Below, piece after piece: positions 21,952-30,998 of a DNA stretch of 64,000 bases (the first letter of the stretch is position 1; every line of letters begins with the position of its first letter). A program made the translations under genes and the position numbers. Source of the stretch: Echria macrotheca (Eukaryota; Ascomycota; Sordariomycetes; Sordariales; Schizotheciaceae); contig MU839828.1 in assembly GCA_030411725.1 (NCBI GenBank), positions 3,100,001 to 3,164,000 on the forward strand. Reading direction: 5' to 3'. A model generated the notes under the pieces. That model saw only the letters and a program-made list of their open reading frames with translations, did not search any database and was not told where the DNA came from.

Positions 21952-22225
21952 CTGTGGTTTCTTGAACAGTTGGGTGTGCCACAAGCTTATGTAGCCCTCT
22001 CTCTCCCTTGATGCTAAGGGAACGAAAAAAAGAATATTTGGGCGGGCTGGGATTCGAACCCAGGTCTTCCAATGAACGCTTGTAACATATAATTAGAAAT
22101 CAAACGCTGAAATCCGCTTAGGAAAGAGAAACGCTCAGGGAATGCGCTGACCACTACGCTACCCGCCCTGTGGTTTTGTTAATAGCAGTTAAGTGTGCTA
22201 CGAGATTATGTAGCCCATCCCTCGG
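21952..22225. repeat. diverged direct repeat flanking the tRNA-like gene
   Basis: Sequence at about 21952-22000 (CCTGTGGTTT ... GTGTGCCAC ... TATGTAGCCC) recurs at about 22166-22218 (CCTGTGGTTT ... GTGTGCTAC ... TATGTAGCCC), roughly 70% alike by eye. The second copy is the immediate 5' flank of the tRNA-like gene on the minus strand. This looks like an old tandem duplication of about 215 bp of which only one copy retains the tRNA body. Confidence 0.45.
22040..22168 (-). tRNA. tRNA-like gene with long insert, isotype unresolved
   Basis: On the minus strand a perfect 7-bp acceptor stem (GGGCGGG with CCCGCCC), a D arm with TAGCGTAGTGGTCAGCGC and a T arm CTGGG-TTCGAAT-CCCAG are intact, so both polymerase III boxes are present. 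Total length is 129 nt, leaving an insert of about 56 nt in the anticodon region. The expected 5' anticodon strand (TTCCC) does not pair well with the 3' strand (TTGGA), and no U33-anticodon combination fits cleanly. It may be a tRNA with an unusual intron or a tRNA pseudogene; the flanks up to the anticodon stem resemble tRNA-Glu. Confidence 0.55.
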
Positions 22226-22764
22226 GGCGTGGGGGGGAAGCACACAACGCTTAGTATTGCCAATTTATTAGTGAATCTGGTTTTAACAAGTCCGGACGAC
22301 AGAGATGAGAAGTGGGTCGAAATATTCTTTACCCCTGATATGCTTGAGTCGATGGGGATATCAGGAAGCGACGCTTTATTCTCCCACACAATGCTCTATG
22401 TATACGATCCTGCTGATGATCAAGTGTGAATTTTCATGAGCTGTCAACAATCAATATCTAACCCATGACCGAGTACTCTTTTGTTGTTCTCATCCTTGTC
22501 TGGCGTGCTGTGATCAGATATAGGACGGAGACGTCGAGCCACATTGCCCAAAATGAGTTGTCGCGAGTCTCGAGAGGCCACATACTACCGTGAATGAATG
22601 TTTCTTTTTCTGCTTTTTGTTCAGTGTATCTACGTCCTGTGGATAGACATGGTGAATATCTGCCTCGAGCAACTTGATACAAGCCGAGGGTCGGTTGTCG
22701 CCGAAGCTCCCACACTGTGCTGCTCGGCGAGCTTGCCGCCGGATACACCGTGCAAATTCTCAGC

Positions 22765-22770
22765 TATAAA
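22765..22770 (+). promoter_or_regulatory. TATA box of the 22868 gene
   Basis: TATAAA (within CAGCTATAAATTC) lies about 100 bp upstream of the ATG at 22868, a fitting distance for transcription starting just before the CA-rich leader. Confidence 0.45.
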
Positions 22771-22867
22771 TTCTCTCGCACTGTTTAAAATACCTTTCCT
22801 TCTTTCCTTGCAACAACAACAGAAAGCACCCAAAGACCAGAGAGGCAACCACCAAACTCTGGCCAAG

Positions 22868-23530
22868 ATGTGCTTCTCCGTGCTATCCTCGGTAAGTCAA
22901 GACTCCTGCATTCCCTTCACTTATACGCTGCTTTGGTCTGCTGGTGTTATTGCGCACGGTCCAATTTTGAGCGATAAGCGATAAGTTCCCGTGGCGGGTG
23001 AGAGAGGCGGGCCATTGGCGCACGTCCCACATGCTCCTCAAACCACACTGAGTTGCTGCTGCCTATCATCTCAAGCGGCCAATTGAGAAAAAATCACACG
23101 AGCACCTTTCGCGCCTGCTTTCGAACTGACAATTTCTTCTCCATAGTGCTGCATCAAAAAGACTGGCGCAAGCGCGCCAGCGTCCGAGGAAGGATTGGCG
23201 GGATCGCCCGCTTTGGTGGCGACACCTCCGTCGCCCCGAACCCCCCCGACTGCAGCCGCCGTCGTCCCGTCGTCGTCGCCGCGCCCAATTCCGGTGCCAG
23301 CTCCTGCCCCGGCGACCGTCCCGGAAGTCCACCGGGGCAATCCCGAAGCCTCCAGCGCTCCTGGGCCACATCTCGCTGCTCTCGCAGCAATCGTCGGCTC
23401 CGGTTCCCGGTCCGACCAGAGCCAAGGCGAAGGTGCGGGGTCGACCGCTTCGGGAGGAGGAGGAGGGAGTGCGTCGTCGAGCTCCTCACCGGTGCCCGCA
23501 TCCTCCGACTCGGGCGGCCCGGAGCTGTAA
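22868..23530 (+). CDS. small Cys-start, Pro/Ala/Ser-rich protein (135 aa)
   Basis: An 8-codon first exon (22868-22891, MCFSVLSS) ends at a perfect GTAAGT donor. A 255-nt intron ends in CCATAG at 23146, and exon 2 (23147-23530) continues CCIKKTGASAPASEEG. The 135-residue product thus begins MCFSVLSSCCIKK, with three cysteines and a basic pair, which resembles N-terminal lipid-anchor signals; palmitoylation is inference. The remainder is Pro/Ala/Ser-rich and ends in a run of Gly and Ser. No domain is recognised. A TATA box lies about 100 bp upstream. An antisense 178-codon frame covers the same exon and cannot be fully excluded. The next gene starts 142 bp after the stop. Confidence 0.5.
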
Positions 23531-23672
23531 GCTGCTGTGAGCCCCGCCGACCAACCGACCGACGCAAGCGGCCCGCTCGTTTTTTTACTTGCCCCGCCAC
23601 CTGCCAACTGCCACGCTTTTTGGTGCTTTCTCCAGAACCACCCGCGATAATTGAGACCCCGCCGCCACTACA

Positions 23673-24599
23673 ATGCCTCCTCCCGTACCAAGCGGCATGC
23701 CGCCTCCCCCTCCTCTCCTCCTCACGAAACGAGTCACTGCATTCCTCCGAGCCAACCTATCCGACCTCATCCACGACGCCGTTCTCACCACGCCTGCGGG
23801 AAACCTCCTCGTCCAAGCGAGCCGCCTGCCAGCGAGTACCCTCCGCCGACAATGCGCCGTCGCCGCCTCCCTCTGGGCTTACCAGAGCTCGGCCAAGAAT
23901 AATACCATTCCCTCATCTCCGAACGGCGGCGGTAGCCACGGAAGCAGCCCTGCGACCACCGAGACCTCGTCAACCGCCGATGGCCATCCCCGACCGGGCG
24001 CTGCGGTAACAGTCCAACTCGACAGTGGTGACATCTTTGTCATTCGCCAGCTGGCGTGCGGCATGCTCTTCATCTGTATGGGCAGCGACGGCCAACCAGC
24101 AGCGACTGGGAAGGGAAAGAGCAAGGCTTTGGGTCAAGGACAAGGAAACAGCATACCAGGTGCACCTGCATCACAGGCCGAAGACCAGGCGGCAGCAGCA
24201 GCCGCAGATGATAATCATAGTATTGGAGGAAGCAGCACCGCCGCGGCACCTGGTATCAGCGGCAACCCACCCAACAACAGCGCAGGACTAGGAGTATCGG
24301 CTATGAGTACTACTACGACGACGCAGGGCTCATCACAGGGAGGAACGACGAATCAGATAGGTTCATTTTCAGAGGCAGAAAGCATCCACAGTACCGGTGG
24401 CACGACATCGACAAGCCAAGGGAGCATAGCTGGGACAAGTTCCTCGATTAGGACTGCGACGCCGGGACACGTGGTTGCTATGCGAAGACAGGTCGAGGAG
24501 TTGGCACGCGCGCTTGACAAGGCACTCGGAGCGTTGCATGTGCCTGAGGTTGGGATTACGGGGCATAGTTCTGGCCACGGTTTGCTCGACAGACATTGA
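23673..24599 (+). CDS. Roadblock/LAMTOR2-like protein with low-complexity insert (308 aa)
   Basis: A single exon encodes 308 residues. Residues 20-73 (VTAFLRANLSDLIHDAV, TTPAGNLLVQAS, RRQCAVAASLWAYQSS) and 111-137 (AVTVQLDSGDIFVIRQLACGMLFICMG) follow the alpha-beta-beta-alpha-beta order of the Roadblock/LC7 fold, in particular LAMTOR2-like subunits of the Ragulator/EGO complex that anchor Rag GTPases to the vacuole or lysosome. Between the last strand and the final helix (about 268-296, AMRRQVEELARALDKALGAL) lies a roughly 130-residue insert of Gly, Ser, Thr, Ala and Gln. The length is about twice the usual size of the family because of that insert and one at residues 74-110. The assignment rests on pattern resemblance only, so it is tentative. 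Confidence 0.6.
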   Translation: MPPPVPSGMPPPPPLLLTKRVTAFLRANLSDLIHDAVLTTPAGNLLVQASRLPASTLRRQCAVAASLWAYQSSAKNNTIPSSPNGGGSHGSSPATTETSSTADGHPRPGAAVTVQLDSGDIFVIRQLACGMLFICMGSDGQPAATGKGKSKALGQGQGNSIPGAPASQAEDQAAAAAADDNHSIGGSSTAAAPGISGNPPNNSAGLGVSAMSTTTTTQGSSQGGTTNQIGSFSEAESIHSTGGTTSTSQGSIAGTSSSIRTATPGHVVAMRRQVEELARALDKALGALHVPEVGITGHSSGHGLLDRH

Positions 24600-25390
24600 A
24601 GCATTGGGCGGGTTAATGCCTCGGTTTTACTTTACGATGGATGGTATTAGGGCAGTGAGGCAAGGCGCAACGGATGGATGGATGGGAGGATGATTCTCTT
24701 TTTCTTTGTAATTGTAGATTTTGAAGAGAAAAGCGTCGTGGCAGGCGCAGGCCTCGAGAAGGGCTTAGGGATGGCGAGCATCGGCGGCGTCGAAAATGGG
24801 GTTCATAGTCGGCCAAGTGGCATAATTCAGACGAGCATTGGGTCGTCATTGAGTTTACCTGACTGTCTTGCCAGGGTAGTTTGGCTGAGGACGTGTGAAC
24901 TTTGATCCCGACGATGTCAACCACCCACCACCAGACTTATCCGCGGCGCCCGTAGGAAAATCCATCTCCCGCTCCAATCAGATTACCAATTGAATTGCTT
25001 ACGATTTCAAGACTCGAAACGGCGTCTCCTCATCGAATTTCATGTTATCTCCGATGTTTCCAGCTGGAGGTGGGTAGTCGGCGATGGAGTCAACGACGTC
25101 ATCTTTGCCTTCGCCGGTCAACGACACGCTTTTTAACTTTTCACACATCCAAACCTGGCCGCGGAACAGCGGGGAGGCAATTATGGACCTGCAGCGTCAT
25201 AACCTTCTTTATTGTCCAGGCACATACATGGATATACATATATATATACCGAGAGGAGGAACTTCTTGTTCACAAATCGATCATCTGAAACATTGATACC
25301 AGACACATATCTCCCCAGCCTATTCATTCCACGGCTAATTCCATATCATTTTTGGTCTATCTCACCTATAATTTAGAGATATAAGTAAAA
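24600..25390. other. intergenic region with ADH promoter
   Basis: No supported gene. A TA-rich run (TATACATATATATATACC) at about 25234-25251 lies about 145 bp before the dehydrogenase start and may serve as a TATA element. Confidence 0.45.
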
Positions 25391-26538
25391 ATGGGCTACC
25401 CAGACTCCTTCGAGGGCTTCACCGTCGACTCGGCCAAGACGTGGAACCAGTTCCACCGGTCTGAGCTGAAGCCCAAGCCGTTTGGTGATTCCGATATCGA
25501 CGTCGAGATCGAGTGCTGCGGCGTCTGCGGCTCCGACGTGCACACCGTCACCGGCGGGTGGGGCGAGTTCGAGGGTCCCCTCTGCGTCGGTCATGAGATC
25601 GTGGGGCGGGCGGTGCGCGTCGGCAAGGACGTCGAGAAGATCCACGAGGGCGACCGCGTCGGCGTCGGTGCGCAGGTCTGGGCCTGTCTCGAGTGCGATG
25701 TGTGTAAGAGCGGGAATGAAAATTATTGTCCCAAGTGGGTTGGTATGTTATTTTTTGTCATAAATTTTCTTAGAGGGAGGGGGGGTGAAGCTGATGATGG
25801 AGATTAGACACATACAATGCCAAGTACCCCGACGGCAGCACGGCGCATGGCGGGTGGGCAAACTATGTCCGCGCCCACGAGTATTTCACCTTCAAGATCC
25901 CCGACGCGCTGCCCTCGCACGTCGCGGCGCCGCTGCTCTGCGCCGGCATCACGACGTACTCGCCGCTCGTCCGGGCCGGCGTCGGCCCGGGCAAGACGGT
26001 GGGCGTCATCGGCATCGGCGGGCTGGGCCATCTCGCGCTGCAGTGGAGCGCCGCGCTCGGGGCCGAGACGTACGCGCTGACGCACTCACCCGGCAAGAAG
26101 GAGGACGCGCTCAAGCTGGGCGCCAAGGATGTCATTGTCACGGCCGACGAGAATTTCGCCGAGGGGCACAAGTTCAAGTTCGACTTTATCCTCAGCTGCG
26201 CCGACGTTGCGCACGAGTTCGATCTTCAGCAGTACTTTTCGCTGCTCAAGGTCGGCGGACAGTTCCACATGGTCGGGCTGGGCGATCATCCGCTCAAGGA
26301 GATCCATCCAATGATGTTCACGACCAACGCCGTCAAGCTTACGGGCAGTCATCTGGGCAACCACCAGGAGATGGAGGCGATGTTGCAGCTGGCTGCTGAC
26401 AAGGGCGTCAAGCCCTTGGTTGAGACGCTGGAGCTGGGCGAGGCCGGATGTAAAGAGGCCGTTGAGCGGGTTAAGGAGAGTAAGGTGCGCTACCGCTTTA
26501 CGCTTGTGGGATTTGACAAGGCTTTTGGGAGGAAGTAG
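25391..26538 (+). CDS. NADP-dependent cinnamyl-type alcohol dehydrogenase (360 aa)
   Basis: Exons 25391-25742 and 25808-26538 join over a 65-nt intron (GTATGT...GATTAG) to give 360 residues. This is a zinc-dependent medium-chain dehydrogenase of the Adh6/cinnamyl alcohol dehydrogenase branch, which reduces aldehydes to alcohols with NADPH. Catalytic zinc ligands are C46 (CGVCGSDVH), H68 and E69 (GHEIVG). Structural zinc is held by C99, C102, C105 and C113 (ACLECDVCKSGNENYC). The dinucleotide fold shows GIGGLGHLALQW, and THSPGKKEDALKLGA after it fits the NADP-preferring subgroup. Substrate range is broad in the family and cannot be fixed here. The AT-rich leader and AAAAATGG start context are good. 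Confidence 0.95.
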
Positions 26539-27594
26539 ATCACTGGAAACTTGTACTGTCGGCCGTTAGGGCAGAACTAGTTCCGTTTGCCCATGAGTTT
26601 TCTAGAGTTAGCTACAAGGCGGCTTAGAGTCCTGAGTGTTGTTATCTAGTAATACATGCCATATGAACTTTCAGACCGGGGAAACAAGACGATGCTATCG
26701 TCGGTAGTTATCCATCCAGTCCAAAGTGCCGTGTAAATCCCGTTCCCTGATTGGTCAATGGCTCTCCAGCAATACGAATTAGTCTGTCGGATACACGCTT
26801 CGATTGAAGGCTCAAGTCCTCTCTGACTCAGGTAATTAAGGCCCGACTGGCCGCCGGGGCTTGGGGAATAATCGATGATATAGTTACCCACAGGATGGCG
26901 GACAGACGCGAACCCTCCCTAGCGTGCTGCTAGATGAATATACCGGGTTGCTAAGAAGATGGTTGCATTCTTGGTTCCGAGATCAGTCTGTTCGCTCAAC
27001 CAGGTTTCCCCATTGCCCCACGGACCCTAGCGTTCCAGTTTTCCACAGCAGCGGCTGCCCCGCAGTGGGGAAGCCTATCTGGCTTATCGATAACCGATAA
27101 GATTCCAGCAGGACATGGAATCATCCGACAGCTGCAGCTTTTCGTCCAGTTGTGAGAACGAAATCCGAAGTGATATTTCCTTGTGACACATTATTTATCG
27201 CCTCAACTACCGACTTATGTTTTTCCCCAGATTCCGTGTTCGCGGCTGCGGTGTATTGGTGACAGGGATCCGACCCGCTGACGAGTTTGAGACGCTCGGG
27301 CCCAGGGCTTTCCGGGCTGGCCTTTGGGGGCTGCTTTTAGATCTTTAGCCGATTGACGACAATTGCATCCCGCGTCTCTCTCTTCCACACAAAGAATTAC
27401 CGGTAGAGACATTACACGCCCTGAAGCTGTTTGCATAATTCGATAGAGACCACTCTATCCTCAGTCATGTCTTAATACTATTTGTATCACCAGAAACGGT
27501 CCCCCGAACATCGGAAATCGGATGCGGTCGCGTCGCGTGTGACCAGCAGCGCCAACGCGACAATAGCTTGTTGTCGCGGCCCAGCAGCGGGCAA
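26539..27594. other. gene-free stretch, 1.1 kb
   Basis: No supported gene or RNA. The 5' untranslated region of the following gene, and perhaps an unseen first coding exon, should be here, because the following reading frame stays open for some distance before its first ATG. Confidence 0.45.
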
Positions 27595-29967
27595 ATGGAC
27601 AACGTCTCAAGAATGTCGGACATGGATGCCGACATGGGCGATGTAGCCGTGGTCGAGGAATGTAAACTGGCGAGCGGCCTGACCCTCGAGGGCAAGTCGC
27701 CCTTGACCAAAACTAGGTCCTTGTCGGATGGTGGTGGAACGCCCAACAAGCTGTCGCCCTCGCCGCACATTTTCGAGGTCAAACGCCAGCAGTCTAAAGA
27801 TGATATAGGAATTCGAGACAACAAACCAGAAACCCAGCCGCGTCTTCCATCCACGCCGATTCGTGCCGGCTTTTCGATGCGCGGCTTATCGCTCCAAATG
27901 CCTCGAGAAGCTGAAGCTGTCTCGCAGGCCGAGCCGCCGTCGTATGTTCAGCCAGCCCCCCTCTCCCCCAAGCTCGACCATTCACACATCTATGCCTCAC
28001 CGACGAATATACTCCCACGTCGATCGCGTGGTCTCGACTTTTCGAGAGCCGCCACGAGCCTGCACCATTCGACTCTCGCGGACCAGTCGCCAGACTCTTC
28101 GCCCACAATCGGCTCGCGGGCCATGAACATTCCAGGACGGAGAGAGGGTGGTTTTGGCGCGGCTGAACAATCGAACTCTTTGTGGTCCATGATGGGAAAC
28201 AGCGAGAAGATGCACATTTCCAGTTCACTCGGAAGCAACCACCACTTGCTCTCCGACTCGTCCTCGAGCTCGGAGCTCGACGACGACCTCATGGATGAAG
28301 AGATGGACGACGCATATGTCACGACGCCTCAAGTCGTCAAAAGCAGTGCCCCGATAGGTCTTTCCAACTCGACACCGTGGATGCCGAGTGGTTCTCCGGC
28401 TGTCAACAGCCTTGCGAGCTTTCAGCAGCGGCAACGCCAGCGCAAGCAACCACGAAAGCAGAGAGGTCTCTTTGGCTTGGGTTTCCACTCGACAACTGCT
28501 GGCGGGCTGTCCAAGTCGCCGCCTGGCAATCTCGCGCTGCCCAAGGAGATGACGAGCTCACACCATAGGAGGGAGAGCATCAGCTGGGCGGCCAATCAGT
28601 TGCACATCTCGGGCAACGACAGCGACGATAACCGCCAGGCGGACGGCACCGAAAGCCCGTCGCGGCCAAATGTGGTCCGTCGGGCGGTCACGCGGCCTCG
28701 AAACTTACTGGTGTGTTTTATTCCGATGCTATAGTATAGATGCTTACTGCGATAGCCCAAAACCAAAGGATTTGCCCGAATCCGCGCCGCTCTGGCCGAG
28801 GAGAGCGCGCCAGCTGACGCCGAGTTCCGTCGCGAAGCCGAGGTGGTCCGCCAAGTGCGTGAGAGCGATCCCGACTTGGAAACGAGGCTCGCCAACGCGC
28901 AGACTACCGACTCTGCTGTCCCCGCGACGCTTTCGAGCCCGAAGATGAGCGGCTATGACCTGTTGAACGAGCTCACGGATGATATGATGATGATGGACTC
29001 GTCCAGCAGCGGCAACGGCAACGGCGATTCTTTCGGTCTGATGCCCAAGGATATCCACATGCGGTCACGCCAGACGGTTCAGGACCTGAGGGATAAGATG
29101 TTACTGGAGAACCTGGAGAACCTGGTTGCGGCTGCATCGCGTGTTACTCCGCCGCCGCCAACCTTCCTCACGCGCGCTTCGTCTTCGGCCATCAGCACCG
29201 ACGATATGAGTATGGACTCTCCGTCTACGGTCTCGGGCGGCAACCCGTTTTTGCTCCCAGGCGCCTTGACGGGGACTAGCAGTTCAGGTGCCGATACACC
29301 GCAACCGCAAAGTTTGGGGAATCAAAGCGGTGTCAACGGCAGCGGGGGGATTTCCACGTCAGGCTTACCGAGCTCGGCGGAGATTATGTGGCGCGTTAGC
29401 AGCAAGCGGCGCCGAGATGATGATCTTGACCTAGTGAGCTTCAAGCGCCGAGCCGTGAGCCCGGCAACGAGCGTCCACGGCTCACCCGTTGTGCAGAGCC
29501 CACTCCAGCGCGACGCGGGCGCATGGGCAAATTCCAGACCCGGCAGTGTCGGCGGCGACAGCGTGGGGAAGCCGAGCGGAAATGGTAGCACGGAAGGAAT
29601 GACGGTATCGGGCATGCAGAGCGTATCGGAGATGACATGGCGTGTGAACAGCAAGCGGCGCCGAGACGACGATTTGGATCCTGTGGCCTTCAAGCGCCGG
29701 GCCGTTAGCCCCGGAATGAGCGTGCACAACTCGCCCATCATGCAGAGTCCGCTGCAGCGCGATACGGTGCCGTGGGCAGCAGGGTCCAGACCGGGCAGCG
29801 TGGGCGGGGACACGACTGGGAAGCCGGGCGGCAGCAGCGGAGCGCCGAGCGAGAACGGGAGCGGTACCGGAGGGAATGGCGGGCGGCCGGCAGGGACCAA
29901 AGTAAGGGTGGGATTCCAAGGAATGGTGGACACGAACGACGGCATCACGAGGCTGAGCATAGAGTGA
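27595..29967 (+). CDS. unknown Ser-rich protein with internal duplication (775 aa)
   Basis: Exons 27595-28710 and 28756-29967 join in phase 0 over a 45-nt intron (GTGTGT...GATAG) to give 775 residues. The frame is open upstream of the first ATG, so an additional 5' exon is possible. Most of the sequence is Ser/Pro-rich and disordered, with an acidic patch (SSSSSELDDDLMDEEMDD). The best-conserved-looking part spans the intron: RAVTRPRNLLPKTKGFARIR, then ALAEESAPADAEFRREAEVV. Near the C terminus a block of about 70 residues occurs twice, each with KRRRDDDLD, FKRRAVSP and QSPLQRD, and both with basic stretches that could be nuclear localisation signals. Multiple SP and TP sites suggest phosphorylation by cell-cycle or MAP kinases. 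The set of features suggests a nuclear regulator, but I do not recognise the family. Confidence 0.8.
29371..29832 (+). repeat. coding tandem duplication, two units of about 210-250 nt
   Basis: Units at about 29371-29580 and 29618-29832 encode the same order of elements: a MWRVSSKRRRDDDLD-like segment, FKRRAVSP, a GSPVVQSPLQRD-like segment and RPGSVGGD. The two copies differ at many synonymous and some nonsynonymous sites, so the duplication is not recent. Confidence 0.85.
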
Positions 29968-30998
29968 TGGCACGAAGAGACGAATTTTTGTTTGTTGGCG
30001 TTATTGGTCTGGATGCATTACCGGTCATGAAAATAATGTACGGGACGAGCGGATGTCGCAGGACGGCGGGTAGGCATGCCCATCGGAAGCGGACACGGAC
30101 GCGGTCACGCTGTGAGTGCAGTGGTGACGAGCAGGTCGGACGAGCACGTTGGGTTCACCACAGCGGGGCGGCAGTGGCTTGCCTCGTTGATTCGACGGGG
30201 CGATGCAGCAGAGTGCATTAGCCAAACGTGGGGGACGGCAGAGAGTGGGAAGCCGGAGCTGCGGGAAAGAGGGGTCTGCGGGTGAGCGAATAGGGCGGGC
30301 TATTGGAACAAGTTGGAGTTGTAGTATGACACGGCAGCGTTGGAGTTGTCTCATAGGGCCGGCGTGTCTTGGCCGGTGGTTGAATAGACATGCTATGACA
30401 TGGCGCAGTTACCAATCCCGACGTGGACGGGTTCCCCTCTTTGGTTGTCTCGCTACAAGTGTTGCCGAAGGGGTGATTGCCGTGGACTAGGGAGTAATGA
30501 TTGCCTTGTACTATCGGCGCTTGTCACGGTCTGTTGTCTGCTGCAGGTGATACGACTTCCGCGGATGTGTCCGTGTGACTGGCTGCTGTGGGAGGTTTAG
30601 GGACTGTAAGGGGAGGAGGACAAATAGGCGACGTGCGTTGGTATGGATTGTAAGAGCAGAGTATAAGTATGTCGGCTGGCACTCTCTACTTTTACTCTCT
30701 ATGAACTGTGTCCTACTTTCTTATACTAGAGCGCGTTGACTACACAGACGTTCTGACAGCCTATTGACTTTTAGTTCCGTCTATCTCTTCTACACACCAC
30801 CATTGACTTACACCCATCTCACTCAAGCCATTGACTTGGATTTCATCTCACCCAACCCCCGACTTACAACTTTGTCCCCTGAGGGAACCCAAGTCTACCA
30901 AAAACCCCCATCTACAAAACCGAATACATTCAAAAAAAAACAAACCCAACAACAACACACTAAAAAATATATATATAAAAAAACAAAATAAAATAAAA
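29968..30998. other. intergenic region with PHGDH promoter
   Basis: No supported gene. The last 250 bp before the start codon at 30999 are rich in C/T and then in A (CCAACAACAACAC, A-runs), as in fungal promoters and leaders. A TATAAG-like element lies near 30662. Confidence 0.45.

Larger units (their letters stand above)
20567..22867. other. intergenic region with tRNA genes
   Basis: Apart from the tRNA-Pro at 21245 and the tRNA-like gene at 22040, there is no supported gene. A decayed direct duplication flanks the second element. The promoter of the gene starting at 22868 lies at the right end. Confidence 0.5.

Noticed and set aside
23071..23607. 178-codon minus frame opposite the small Cys-start gene
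   Set aside because: The plus-strand model has a TATA box, an ATG, a perfect donor and a good acceptor; the minus frame has only openness, though it is not fully excluded.
30831..30998. Longer N terminus for the phosphoglycerate dehydrogenase (443-codon frame starting at 30831)
   Set aside because: The extra 56 codons are Lys/Asn/Thr-rich sequence from an A-rich leader; the ATG at 30999 fits the family start.
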